From assembly GCF_040605635.1 (NCBI RefSeq), contig NZ_JBEXDG010000031.1, positions 58,631-122,630 on the forward strand: 64,000 nucleotides of DNA, in the 5' to 3' direction. The notes beneath the pieces were generated by a model. The model worked only from the letters and a program-made list of their open reading frames with translations, searched no databases and was not told the DNA's origin. How positions within the stretch are numbered: position 1 is the stretch's first letter; each line of letters opens with the position of its first letter. Shown here one piece after another: positions 33,462 to 42,391 of the stretch. Source of the DNA: Dactylosporangium sp040605635 (GTDB lineage Bacteria; Actinomycetota; Actinomycetes; Mycobacteriales; Micromonosporaceae). Made by a program: the position numbers and the translations under genes.

Positions 33462-35788
33462 CACGTATTGGCGGGTGTGGGCGCGCCGTGCAGGACGCCG
33501 TCGCCGGCGGTGAGGACCTCGTCGAGGGCGTCGGCCGGCAGCGGCCGGGAGAAGTGGTATCCCTGCGCCTGCGGGCAGTCCAGCTCCCGGAGCCGGTCCG
33601 CCTGTTCCGGCGTCTCGACCGCCTCGGCGATCGACGACAGGCGCAGGCTGTTGCCGAGCTCGACGATCGCGCGGGTGAACGCCATCTCCTCGGCCATCCC
33701 GCCCTCCGGCGTGAACGCCCGGTCGATCTTCAGGATGTCGACCGGCAGGTGCCGCAGGTACGCCAGGGACGAGTAGCCGGTGCCGAAGTCGTCGACGGCG
33801 ACCCGCACACCCTCCTCGCGCAGCGCCGACAGCAGCACCGTCACGTCGTCGCCCTCCGCCGACGACGACACCAGGACCGTCTCGGTGATCTCCAGGATCA
33901 GCGCGCTGCCCGGCAGGCCCGCGTCGCGCAGCGCCGACAGGACCGTCTGCGCGAAGTCCGGCTCGCGCAACTGGCGGCCGGACACGTTGACGGTGACGGA
34001 GATGCCGTAGCGCTCATGCCAGGAGCGGACGTCGTGGCACGCCTGCCGCAACACCCATGCACCGATCGGGACGATGAGGCCGTACTGCTCGGCGATGGGG
34101 ATGAAGTCCAGCGGCGGCACGGACCGGCCCTCGGGGTTCCAGCGCAGCAACGCCTCCACGGCGGTGACCCGGCCCGAGGACAGGTCCACGACCGGCTGGT
34201 AGTGGACGGTGAACTCGTCGTTCGCGACGGCCCGGCGCAGCTCCGCCGACAGACGCATGTGCTCGTGCCGCTCGGTCGCCAGCCGCGGCTCGTAGGCGGC
34301 GAGCCGGTTCTTGCCGGCCGCCTTCGCCGCGTACAGGGCGAGGTCCGCGTTGCGCAGCGCCTCCGCGGGCGTCGACGGTGCGTGCACCACCAGGGTCCCC
34401 ACGCTGGTGGTGACGCTCAGCTCCCGCCCGCCGATCTCGTACGGCTGGGCGAGCGCGTCGACGACCGCCCGGCCGACGGCGTCCACCCGCAGCACCGGCA
34501 CGTCCTCCAGCAGGATGGCGAACTCGTCGCCGCCGAGCCGGACCAGCGTGTCGGCGGTGTCGACCTCGCCGACCAGCCGCGCCGCCACCTCCATCAGCAG
34601 CGCGTCGCCGACCGGGTGCCCGAACGAGTCGTTGACGTCCTTGAACCCGTCCAGGTCCAGCAGCAGCAGGCCGTGCGCCGCGTTCGTGCGGGTCAGCGCG
34701 TGCTCCAGGCGCTCCTGCAGCAGCGCGCGGTTGCCCAGGCCGGTCAGCGCGTCGTGCAGCGCCCGGTGCGTCAGCTGCTGCCGCAGCGTGTCCTGCTCCC
34801 GCAGCGCCGCGCCGAGCGCGAGGGCGTGCGCGTCGAGCTCCTCCACGCGCCGGTTCGCGAACTGCACGAGCTGGCTCAGCCGGGCGATCAGCAGGACCGA
34901 CGTGACGATCGACGTCGCCAGGGGCACGACCGCCCACCACCGCGACGGCAGCGGCGTCGCGACCATCAGCATCGTGATCGCGATGACCGGACCGATCAGC
35001 GACAGCACCGTGTACAGATAGATGCGGTGCCGCGGGATCACCTGCTGCGCGCGTTCGAGGCGCCCCGCCGCCTCCGCCATCGACGGGTGCAGGGCGCCGG
35101 TGCCCAGCAGCGCGTACGCGCACAGGTACAGCGCCGCGGAGACGCGGTCGCCCTTCGGGTCGCCGGTCCACGCGACGGCCACGTAGTAGACCGTGTCACC
35201 GGCGATCAGCGTCGCCGCCGCCACGCACACGAGCCGGTGCGCGGCGTTGCGGACGCTCGCCGTGAACGCCATCCGGGTCGCGGCCACGACCAGCGCCAGG
35301 TCGATCGCCGCGTACAGCAGGTCGCTCGTGCGGTGCGGGCCGTCGAAACGGTCGCCGGCCAGCACCGGATGCACGATGAACGTCCAGGTCAGCGCCGCCA
35401 CCCCGGAAGCGACGATGCCGGAGTCGATGAGCCGCTCCCAGCGCGGTCTCCGCGGGTCCCGGCGCACCCAGCTGACGAGGCCGCCGCCGAGGAACGGGTA
35501 CGCGGCCAGGAACACGGCGTCCTTCGCCGAGGGGAAGCCGACCTCACCGGTGAGCCCGTAGTCGACCGCCCACGCGACCGCGCCCAGCACCGAACAGGCG
35601 AGGCCCGCGGCGAACAGCCACCACGTCCGGCGGTGCGCGGGCCGGTGCCGGCGCACCCCGGCGACCACCGCGACCACCGTCGACACGCCGACGAGCGAGT
35701 ACAGCGCCTGGCGTGGGATGACCGGGAGGAACGCGCCGACGACCACCGCGCCGAGGCCCAGTCCCGCATACCAGCGCCATGCGGTCAT
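33461..35788 (-). CDS. Membrane-bound GGDEF-EAL bifunctional cyclic di-GMP protein
   Basis: A 775-residue protein with about nine membrane helices (residues about 5-315), a short coiled linker, a GGDEF domain (motif RLGGDEFAI intact) and an EAL domain (EALLRW, VNVSGRQLREPDF, ITETV, DDFGTGYSSL, LKIDR, IAEAVET and QGYHFSRP all present). Both halves therefore keep their catalytic residues. The RxxD inhibitory site usually just upstream of GGDEF is absent (EVDTADTLVRL), so product inhibition should be weak. It likely makes or degrades cyclic di-GMP in response to a membrane signal. Start ATG at 35788 opens the first membrane helix. Confidence 0.9.
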   Translation of the reverse strand: MTAWRWYAGLGLGAVVVGAFLPVIPRQALYSLVGVSTVVAVVAGVRRHRPAHRRTWWLFAAGLACSVLGAVAWAVDYGLTGEVGFPSAKDAVFLAAYPFLGGGLVSWVRRDPRRPRWERLIDSGIVASGVAALTWTFIVHPVLAGDRFDGPHRTSDLLYAAIDLALVVAATRMAFTASVRNAAHRLVCVAAATLIAGDTVYYVAVAWTGDPKGDRVSAALYLCAYALLGTGALHPSMAEAAGRLERAQQVIPRHRIYLYTVLSLIGPVIAITMLMVATPLPSRWWAVVPLATSIVTSVLLIARLSQLVQFANRRVEELDAHALALGAALREQDTLRQQLTHRALHDALTGLGNRALLQERLEHALTRTNAAHGLLLLDLDGFKDVNDSFGHPVGDALLMEVAARLVGEVDTADTLVRLGGDEFAILLEDVPVLRVDAVGRAVVDALAQPYEIGGRELSVTTSVGTLVVHAPSTPAEALRNADLALYAAKAAGKNRLAAYEPRLATERHEHMRLSAELRRAVANDEFTVHYQPVVDLSSGRVTAVEALLRWNPEGRSVPPLDFIPIAEQYGLIVPIGAWVLRQACHDVRSWHERYGISVTVNVSGRQLREPDFAQTVLSALRDAGLPGSALILEITETVLVSSSAEGDDVTVLLSALREEGVRVAVDDFGTGYSSLAYLRHLPVDILKIDRAFTPEGGMAEEMAFTRAIVELGNSLRLSSIAEAVETPEQADRLRELDCPQAQGYHFSRPLPADALDEVLTAGDGVLHGAPTPANT

Positions 35789-35899
35789 CGGTCTCCTTGT
35801 CGCTGGTTCGGCTGACCTGCCTATCGGCAGCCGGCCGGCGTAGCTGAGCAGGGGGAAGATGGACGGGTTCGACCGCACAGCGAGGGGTAGGGAGCGCCG

Positions 35900-36901
35900 A
35901 TGAAGGTCGCACTGCTGGGACCGATCGCCTGGCGGACCCCGCCTCGCGCGTACGGGCCGTGGGAACAGGTCGTCTCCCTGCTCGCCGAGGGACTCGTCGC
36001 GCGCGGCGTCGACGTCACCCTCTTCGCCAGCCTCGACTCCGTCACCGCCGCGCACCTCGACGGCGTCCTCGAGCGCCCGTACAACGAGGACACCGCCCAC
36101 GACGGGAGGATCTGGGAAGCGCTGCACGTGGCGCACTGTTTCGACCGCAGCGCCGAGTTCGACCTGGTGCACAACAACCTCGACTGGCTGCCGCTCGCGA
36201 TGAGCGGGTTCTGCCGGGCGCCGCTCGTCACCACCGTGCACGGCTTCTGCTCCCCGGCCATCCTTCCGGCGTACCAGCGGGCCCGCTCCGCGTTCGTGTC
36301 CATCTCCGACGCCGACCGCGGGCCCGGCCTCGACTACGCCGCGACGATCTACCACGGCATCGACGTCGCGCAGTTCCCGTTCCGGGCCGCGCCCGGCGAA
36401 TCGCTCGTCGCGTTCGGCCGTATCCACCCCGACAAGGGCACCGCCGACGCGATCCGCATCGCCCGCGCCGCCGGCCGCCGGCTGCTCATCGCCGGACCCG
36501 TCCACGACGAGCGCTACCACGCCGAGGAGGTCCTGCCGCAGATCGACGGCGAGCAGATCGTGTATCTGGGCAACATCGGCCCCGCCGAACGCGCCGAGGT
36601 CCTCGGCGCCGCCGCCGCGCTGCTGCACCCGATCGGGTTCGCCGAGCCGTTCGGCCTGTCCGTCGTCGAGGCGATGACCTGTGGCACGCCCGTCGTGGCG
36701 TATCCGCTCGGCTCGATGCCGGAGGTCGTCGACGAGGGCGTCACCGGCTACCTCGCCAGTTCCGTCGCCGAGGCGGTCGAGGTCCTCGACGACGCCCTCA
36801 AACTCGACCGGCACCAGGTCCGCGGGCACGCCGTCGGCCGCTTCTCCGCCGACCGGATGGTCGAGGACTACCTGCGGCTCTACACCCGTCTGCTGGGTTG
36901 A
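35900..36901 (+). CDS. Glycosyltransferase family 4 protein
   Basis: A 333-residue GT-B glycosyltransferase. The N-terminal part has MKVALLGPIAWRTPPRAYGPWEQVVSLLAEGLV, the donor-binding C-terminal part has FGRIHPDKGTADAI and the EX7E-like block GFAEPFGLSVVEAMTCGTPVVAYPLGSMPEVV. It transfers an activated sugar to an unknown acceptor in the cytoplasm. It stands alone, divergent from the GGDEF-EAL gene with a 111-bp shared promoter region. Confidence 0.88.
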   Translation: MKVALLGPIAWRTPPRAYGPWEQVVSLLAEGLVARGVDVTLFASLDSVTAAHLDGVLERPYNEDTAHDGRIWEALHVAHCFDRSAEFDLVHNNLDWLPLAMSGFCRAPLVTTVHGFCSPAILPAYQRARSAFVSISDADRGPGLDYAATIYHGIDVAQFPFRAAPGESLVAFGRIHPDKGTADAIRIARAAGRRLLIAGPVHDERYHAEEVLPQIDGEQIVYLGNIGPAERAEVLGAAAALLHPIGFAEPFGLSVVEAMTCGTPVVAYPLGSMPEVVDEGVTGYLASSVAEAVEVLDDALKLDRHQVRGHAVGRFSADRMVEDYLRLYTRLLG

Positions 36902-37111
36902 AATCTCCGCCGATTCGCTCAAGGCCCCGGCCGCGCGGCCGAACCTTCACAGTGTGCGGCGCCCGCGGGCACACGACGCGGTAACGCGGGACGGCTCGGC
37001 TCCGGCAGCGACGTGGCAGGCTGCCGGAGCCGACGCCATCTGCGCGCATCGTGATCGAAGGCTGGCGTTGCGTCACCCTTCCCTCTAGGCTCTCGGGCGG
37101 AAGGGGAGGCT

Positions 37112-38635
37112 GTGACTCGCGTCGATACCACTGGTGATGCCGACAGGGGATCCGTCCCGCAGCCCGAGTCCGGTTTCGACGCGGACCTCGCCGCCGTCGA
37201 GGACCTCATCGCCACCTGGGACCTGCACGGCGCCCAGGCGGCCGCCCGGGAGCTGCTCGACGAGCCCGGCCTGCCGCCCGGCGACCGGCTCACCGCGCGC
37301 CGGCTGCTGGCCGAGGCGCTGCGGGAGCTCGGCGACCTCGACGCCGCCTACGACCTCGCCGACGCCGTCGCCACCCAGGCGGAGCAGGCGTACGGCCCGG
37401 CGGACGTGGCGACCGTGCACGCCTGGGCCGTCCTCGCCGCCGTCCGCCACGACTACGACGAGTGGGACGCCGCCGAGGCGCTCTACCACCGGGTCCTGGA
37501 CAGCGGCGTCGACGAGACCGACCCCGTCACCGGCCCCGAAGCGGTCCGCGTCATCCGGCTGACCCGCGTCAACCTCGCGCTCCTGCAACGCGACCGGGGT
37601 CAGCGACCGCTCGCGCTCACCATGCTCAACGCCGCCTATGCCGTGCACCGCCGCGAGTACGGCGCCGACGACCTCGACACCATCCGGATCGCCGCCGAGC
37701 TCGCCGCCCTGCACCACGCCGACGGCAACGTCCCCGCGTCGCGCCGCCTGTTCACGCTCGCGCACGCGGCGGCCAGGTCCCGGCTCGGCAACCGGCACCC
37801 CTTCACGAAGGCGGTCGAGTGGGAGCTCGCCGCCGTCGAGCCCCCGATGCCCGCCTCACTGCTCCCACCGGCCGCTCCCGTCGCCGTCGAGAGCGTCCCC
37901 GCCACCCCGGACGCCCTCGACGACCCGGATGCGGACCTCGACGAGGAACTCCCCGACGAGCCTGCCGCACCCTCGTTTCCGGCGGCGGCGGCGGATGTAC
38001 CGCCGGCGGAGGCTCCTCCCGAGGTCGTAGAGGCCCCCGTCGTGCCGCACGGGACTTCCGGCGCCGCCGCCGTGGGTCATCCCCGGGGTGGAGCGCCGGT
38101 CGTCGGCGAGCGGCGGGTCGTCGTGCCGCTCAAGGCGGTGGCGGGGATCGTCGCGGCGGCGCTGGCCATCGCCGCCGTGTCGATCCTGTGGCCGTCCGGG
38201 ACAGCCCCGGACCGGTCCGCCGGCCCGCCTGCCGGCCCGGTCGCAGCCGCCACCGGTTCCGCCGGCCCGGGCGGCACCGCCGGTGCCGGTGGGACCGCCG
38301 GTGCCAGTGGGGCTCCAGGTTCGGGCGGGGCGGGTCCGAGCGGGGCGGGTCAGGGCGGGGCCGGTGGGGGTGAGCCGGTGCGGGTGCGGGATCTGCGGCT
38401 GCGGGACGACGGGACCGCGCTCGCCGTCACCTGGACGGGGCTGAGCGGCAAGGCGGTCGTGGCGCTTTCACGGGCCGGTGGGCCGCCCGCGGTGGTGGCG
38501 GAGGTGCCGGCCGGGACGACGTCGTACGTGGTGAAGGGCGTCGATCCGTCGGTGGCGTACTGCGTGGTGGTGGGGCCTGTCGACGCGACCGTCGCGGTCA
38601 CGCCCGGCGCGTCGGTGTGCACGGGTGAGCGGTGA
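37112..38635 (+). CDS. TPR membrane protein with C-terminal fibronectin-like domain
   Basis: A 507-residue protein with tetratricopeptide-like helices at the N terminus (about residues 25-235; LRELGDLDAAYDLADAVATQAEQAYG, and the LGNRHPFTKAVEWELA end), an acidic Pro-rich linker, one transmembrane segment (about 345-365, AVAGIVAAALAIAAVSIL), a Gly/Ala/Thr-rich stretch and a small C-terminal fibronectin-like domain. The order matches the 9447-10868 protein, and both end in a short Cys-containing tail (CTGER here, CTQRK there), so the two are paralogs. Unlike that one it is not near the MoxR genes. GTG start. Confidence 0.78.
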   Translation: MTRVDTTGDADRGSVPQPESGFDADLAAVEDLIATWDLHGAQAAARELLDEPGLPPGDRLTARRLLAEALRELGDLDAAYDLADAVATQAEQAYGPADVATVHAWAVLAAVRHDYDEWDAAEALYHRVLDSGVDETDPVTGPEAVRVIRLTRVNLALLQRDRGQRPLALTMLNAAYAVHRREYGADDLDTIRIAAELAALHHADGNVPASRRLFTLAHAAARSRLGNRHPFTKAVEWELAAVEPPMPASLLPPAAPVAVESVPATPDALDDPDADLDEELPDEPAAPSFPAAAADVPPAEAPPEVVEAPVVPHGTSGAAAVGHPRGGAPVVGERRVVVPLKAVAGIVAAALAIAAVSILWPSGTAPDRSAGPPAGPVAAATGSAGPGGTAGAGGTAGASGAPGSGGAGPSGAGQGGAGGGEPVRVRDLRLRDDGTALAVTWTGLSGKAVVALSRAGGPPAVVAEVPAGTTSYVVKGVDPSVAYCVVVGPVDATVAVTPGASVCTGER

Positions 38636-38704
38636 GGACGTAGGCGGGGGAACCGGTGGTCGGCGCCGGGCGTGTCGCAAGGTTCGCCGGGTATAGTCCG
38701 GCCG

Positions 38705-39283
38705 ATGCGGCTCACTGACCGGACGCTCAACCGGCTACCCCGCCCCGTGGCACGGCTGATGCGGGACCACCGCGAGACGGTCAAGTTCGTGATCGTCGGC
38801 GGTTTCTGCTACGTCGTCACGCTGCTGGTCAACTACGGGCTGCGGCTGACGGTGCTGGACAGCAAGCCGGTCACGGCGCTCACGATCGCGAACGTGGTCG
38901 CGTCGGTGGTGTCCTACTTCCTGAACCGTGAGTGGTCCTTCCGGACCCGGGGCGGCCGTCGCCGCCATCACGAGATGGCGCTCTACCTGGTCATCAACGG
39001 CATCGGCGTCGCGGTCAACGCGGCGCCGTTGTTCGTCGCGCGCTACGTCTTCGGGCTGCAGGAGCCGGCGGTCAGCACCCTCGTCGAGGAGATCTCGGAC
39101 TTCGGGTTCGGCATGGTGCTCGGCACGGCCCTCGCGATGCTGTTCCGCCTGTGGGCGTACCGGACCTGGGTGTTCCCGCACGACGACGTGCGTCCCGCCC
39201 CCGTCCGCCACGACCACGCGGTGCCGGCACAGGTCGCCGCCGCGCCCGCACCGGCCGCGCAGGCCGACGCCGGCAGCTCCTGA
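38705..39283 (+). CDS. GtrA family membrane protein
   Basis: A 192-residue protein with four hydrophobic helices and the GtrA features KFVIVGGFCYVVTLLVNYGL, NVVASVVSYFLNREWSF and FRLWAYRTWVF. GtrA proteins are thought to flip polyprenyl-linked sugars across the membrane for wall-glycan modification. The Ala/Pro-rich tail is not part of the family domain. The ATG at 38705 is chosen; it is 69 bases after the TPR-FN3 gene. Confidence 0.88.
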   Translation: MRLTDRTLNRLPRPVARLMRDHRETVKFVIVGGFCYVVTLLVNYGLRLTVLDSKPVTALTIANVVASVVSYFLNREWSFRTRGGRRRHHEMALYLVINGIGVAVNAAPLFVARYVFGLQEPAVSTLVEEISDFGFGMVLGTALAMLFRLWAYRTWVFPHDDVRPAPVRHDHAVPAQVAAAPAPAAQADAGSS

Positions 39284-39314
39284 GGGCGGTGGCGGGATCC
39301 GGCCGCGGCCGGGC

Positions 39315-39659
39315 TCAGAAGGCGATGTGGTCGGGGTCCGGCTCGGCGGGGACGCCGAGGAGGTGGTCGACGCCCGCGGTGCGCAGCTGCCGGTGCACGA
39401 ACGGGCTGGCCCGGTGGATCACCAGGCGGACCCCCTCGACGCCCGCCTCGCGCTGGGCGCCGACGAGCGCGCCGACGGCCGCCGAGTCCAGGAACGTGAC
39501 GAGCCCGAGGTCGACCCGCAGCACGCTCGGCCGGCGCTGGGTGGCGGCGGCGACGAGATCCTGACGGAGCGTCGCGGCCGTCCCGTGGTCGATCTCGCCC
39601 CGGACGGACACCACGGTGGACCCGTCCATCAGCACATTGACCGTTACCGACATCGACAT
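39315..39659 (-). CDS. STAS domain anti-sigma factor antagonist
   Basis: A 114-residue STAS protein of the SpoIIAA/RsbV type. The expected phosphorylation-site region reads VDLGLVTFLDSAAVGAL, with Ser in the conserved LDSxG-like position (S-A-A here rather than S-S-G). Such proteins bind and sequester an anti-sigma kinase when dephosphorylated. No kinase or sigma factor lies next to it. Two starts (39659 and 39653) are possible; the GGGAG motif favours the longer. Confidence 0.85.
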   Translation of the reverse strand: MSMSVTVNVLMDGSTVVSVRGEIDHGTAATLRQDLVAAATQRRPSVLRVDLGLVTFLDSAAVGALVGAQREAGVEGVRLVIHRASPFVHRQLRTAGVDHLLGVPAEPDPDHIAF

Positions 39660-39731
39660 GGCGCTCCCAGCAGGCTCATCAGGCACAGCATAGGAGCACG
39701 GCGCGTCACCCGCAGCGTGTGAGCGGCCCGT

Positions 39732-40340
39732 TCACCCGGACCGTGGAGACGGGCCACCCTGAATGTGGTCTGGGCAGTGCAGTCGTAACTCCCGGTAACC
39801 GAACGGGGCGTCGACGAACCAGCAGTGGTGCGGCGTCTCGGTGCCGGGGTGCCGGTAGCCGTCGAAGAACCGGCACGACAGGCACATCCGGCTCACGGGG
39901 ATGCGCCCCTCCCGCTGCAACTGCGTGATCCTGGTGGTGACGATCCGCAGCAGCCGCGCCTGGGTGGGCTCGTCGAGGTCCTCGACGCTGCCGAGGACGG
40001 TCTCCGCCCAGTTGGACGGCGCGGGGGTCAGCGCCAGGCCACGTTCGGTGGCCGCGACCCGCATGTCGTGCGCCGCATACGAGGGTGCCGGCCGCATCTC
40101 GACGAGGCCGTCGGCGACCAGTGGCGACACGATCGCCATCGTCGCGGCGACCGAGGAGCCGAGCTCGGCGGCGAGGTCGGAGAGCCGGAACTCGCGGTCG
40201 CGCCGGCCGAGGAGCAGCAGCACCTGCCGGTGCGGCGGCGGGAGGGTGGCCCGATCGGGCGGGGGAGCGTCGGCGGGCGCCATGACGGCGACCCGCACCA
40301 GACCGGCGATGAGCTTCTGCGCCTGTGCCTCCAGGGTCAC
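39732..40340 (-). CDS. MarR family regulator with C-terminal Cys/His cluster
   Basis: A 202-residue winged-helix regulator: RQVLLLLGRRDREFRLSDLAAELGSSVAATMAIVSPLVADGLVEMRP is the DNA-binding domain. The C-terminal 45 residues carry MCLSCRFF, PHHCWF and LHCPDH, a four-Cys plus His set that should bind zinc or an iron-sulfur centre, giving a metal- or redox-responsive regulator. The GTG at 40340 follows GGGAGGAG at good spacing. It is divergent from the SSI gene. Confidence 0.85.
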   Translation of the reverse strand: MTLEAQAQKLIAGLVRVAVMAPADAPPPDRATLPPPHRQVLLLLGRRDREFRLSDLAAELGSSVAATMAIVSPLVADGLVEMRPAPSYAAHDMRVAATERGLALTPAPSNWAETVLGSVEDLDEPTQARLLRIVTTRITQLQREGRIPVSRMCLSCRFFDGYRHPGTETPHHCWFVDAPFGYRELRLHCPDHIQGGPSPRSG

Positions 40341-40631
40341 GGCAGTCTCCTCCCGAGCGTCTGCTGGTAGCACCCTAGACCGCGACGTCGATCAACAGGG
40401 AGCATCGCGCGCCGCAATTCGTCGCGGGAGCACCACCCGCACCTTCGGGACCTGGAGTCACCGCAACCGGCGTTCGTGCGGTGGCGCCTGCCCTTGCGAA
40501 GGTCAGGCCCCGAAGCCGAGCTTGCGAGGCCTGGTCGACGGGCGGCAGTCGTACATTATGAAAAAGGCGAAATGTCGGAAATTTCGGTGTAAGCTACGCA
40601 CGGTTTCAGCAGGTGCGACGGGGGTCAGGGA
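40341..40631 (+). promoter_or_regulatory. Intergenic region with inverted repeat upstream of the SSI gene
   Basis: The 291-bp gap between the divergent marR and SSI genes contains no convincing gene. Its AT-rich part (about 40550-40600) holds the inverted repeat cgaaat-N7-atttcg at 40568-40586, with a -10-like TAAGCT six bases later. This is the likely SSI promoter with an operator; a site for the adjacent MarR protein is possible. Confidence 0.4.
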
Positions 40632-41039
40632 ATGGGTGCAGGACGGTTGGTCGCGACGGCAACGATGCTGGTGGCGGCGATCGCGACCGTGGAGACAGTG
40701 GCGGCGGCGGGGGCGTCGGCGGCAGCCGTCAAGCCCACGCAGCTCGTGCTGACCGTGGCGAAGGGCGAGAGCGGCAAGCCGGCCACGAGCCGTGCGTCGC
40801 TGCGGTGCCGGCCCGCCGGCGGCAGCCACAAGCAGGCCCGTGACGCGTGCACCGCGCTCGCGAAGGTCGGCGGCGACTTCGCCCGGCTGACCGGCGAGGG
40901 CGGCGCGTGCACGATGCAGTACGACCCGGTCACCGTCACCGCCGCCGGCCGGTGGAAGGGCAAGCGGGTCAACTACAAGAAGACGTACGGCAACGCCTGC
41001 TCGCTGACCACGACGACGGGCCCGGTCTTCAGCCTCTGA
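40632..41039 (+). CDS. Subtilisin inhibitor-like (SSI family) protease inhibitor
   Basis: A 135-residue secreted protein. A signal peptide ends near residue 31 (ASAAA), and the mature part follows the Streptomyces subtilisin inhibitor: LVLTVAKGES, four cysteines (59, 73, 93, 123) for two disulfides, and the reactive loop CTMQYDPV. By alignment the P1 residue is Met95, as in classic SSI, so it should target subtilisin-like rather than trypsin-like proteases. Such inhibitors are linked to aerial growth and control of extracellular proteases. Its last 11 bases overlap the convergent DUF1501 gene. Confidence 0.92.
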   Translation: MGAGRLVATATMLVAAIATVETVAAAGASAAAVKPTQLVLTVAKGESGKPATSRASLRCRPAGGSHKQARDACTALAKVGGDFARLTGEGGACTMQYDPVTVTAAGRWKGKRVNYKKTYGNACSLTTTTGPVFSL

Positions 41040-42387
41040 ACACGCCCAGCGTCTTGAACTGGTGGTTGGGGAAGATCGCCGCCGAGTCCTGGACGTTGAA
41101 GCGTTTCTTGAGCATCTCGGCGAGGATGTCGCGGTAGTCGTTGGCTCCCGCGACGTCCCCCTGGTCGAGGGCGCCGGCGGACAGGCCGGGCCAGTTGCCG
41201 TGCACCTTGCCGCCGTTGAGGCCGCCGCCGAGCAGCAGCATCGCGTTGCCGTGGCCGTGGTCGACGCCGACGTTGCCGTTCTCCTGGACGCGCCGGCCGA
41301 ACTCGCTCATCGTGATGACGGTCGTGGTGTCCAGCAGCGGGCCGAGGTCGGTGGCGAAGGCGCCGATCGCCTCGGACAGGTTGGTCAGCGAGTTGCGCAT
41401 GTCGCCGCCGTCGACGCGGCCGAGGTTGGTGTGCATGTCCCAGCCGCCGACGTCCAGCGCCGCGACGCGCAGGCCGACGCCGGCCTTCATGAGCTGCGCG
41501 ATGTCGCGCAGCCGGTCGGCGATGCCGCCACCCGGGTACTGGACGCCTTCGGCGGGCCGGTACTGCGAGTTCGCGATCTTCTGCGCGGTGTTGATGGCCT
41601 GGATGGTGCTGCCGGCGGTCGCCGCGAGGGAGTGGTCCAGGCCGGTGTACAGGGTCTTCAGCGCTTCCATGGTCTGGCTGCGCATGGCGTCGTTGTCGAT
41701 GCGGAAGTCGCGGATGCCGTTGAGCACGATCGCCTGCTCGCCACCGACGAGGGACCGCGGCAGCGCGTTGCCCTGCGCGACGGCGCGGAACGTGGTGCCG
41801 GGGCCCATCTGGGCGAGGACCCGGTCGAGCCAGCCGGTGCGCACGGCGACGGACGCGGCGCCGCGTTCGAGGGCGTCCTGCGCCTGGAAGTGGCTGCGGC
41901 TGGCGTCGGGGGAGGCGACCGCGTGCACGGCGGCCATCTTGCCGGCCTGCCAGAAGGGGTACAGCGCGGTCATCGCCGGGTTGAGCCCGAAGCCGCGCCC
42001 GGCGGGCAGGAGCGCCGCCATGGGGATCGCGATGTTGGGCCGCATCGAGCGGTAGTTGGGGTCGTCGCCGGGCGCGACGACGGACAGGCCGTCCATGCCG
42101 CCGCGCAGGAAGATGACGATCAGGGTGCCCTTGGTGTCCTCGGGCGCGGCGAACGCGACCCGGCTCGTCACCAGCTGCGCGCCGAGCGCGGCGACGCCGA
42201 CGTACCCGGCGCCCTGCACGAGCCGGCGGCGGGTGAAGCCCTTGCTCCACCGGTCGCGTTCGGCGGCGAGCTCGTCCTGCACCTGGTCGGCCTGCACGCG
42301 GATGGCGGCCTCGCACAGGTTGGGCCCGTGCCGGCGCAGCTCTTCGATTGAAGCGGGGCGGCGCTCGCCTTCAGGAAGGGAATTCAT
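41029..42387 (-). CDS. DUF1501 domain-containing protein, Tat-exported
   Basis: A 452-residue sulfatase-like (alkaline-phosphatase-fold) DUF1501 protein. A twin-arginine signal (FTRRRLVQGAGYVGVAALGAQL, about residues 52-75) follows an unusually long hydrophilic N terminus. Conserved elements include FLRGGMDGLSVVAP, DASRSHFQAQDALE, GGWDMHTN, SEFGRRVQENGN and DHGHGNAMLLLGGGL. The role of the family is unknown; it almost always pairs with a DUF1800 gene, which here ends four bases upstream. Confidence 0.9.
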   Translation of the reverse strand: MNSLPEGERRPASIEELRRHGPNLCEAAIRVQADQVQDELAAERDRWSKGFTRRRLVQGAGYVGVAALGAQLVTSRVAFAAPEDTKGTLIVIFLRGGMDGLSVVAPGDDPNYRSMRPNIAIPMAALLPAGRGFGLNPAMTALYPFWQAGKMAAVHAVASPDASRSHFQAQDALERGAASVAVRTGWLDRVLAQMGPGTTFRAVAQGNALPRSLVGGEQAIVLNGIRDFRIDNDAMRSQTMEALKTLYTGLDHSLAATAGSTIQAINTAQKIANSQYRPAEGVQYPGGGIADRLRDIAQLMKAGVGLRVAALDVGGWDMHTNLGRVDGGDMRNSLTNLSEAIGAFATDLGPLLDTTTVITMSEFGRRVQENGNVGVDHGHGNAMLLLGGGLNGGKVHGNWPGLSAGALDQGDVAGANDYRDILAEMLKKRFNVQDSAAIFPNHQFKTLGVFRG

Positions 42388-42391
42388 AGCC

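Noticed and set aside
33488..35815. Long plus-strand frame over the GGDEF-EAL gene
   Set aside because: GGDEF and EAL motifs are intact on the minus strand; the plus frame is a GC-driven shadow.
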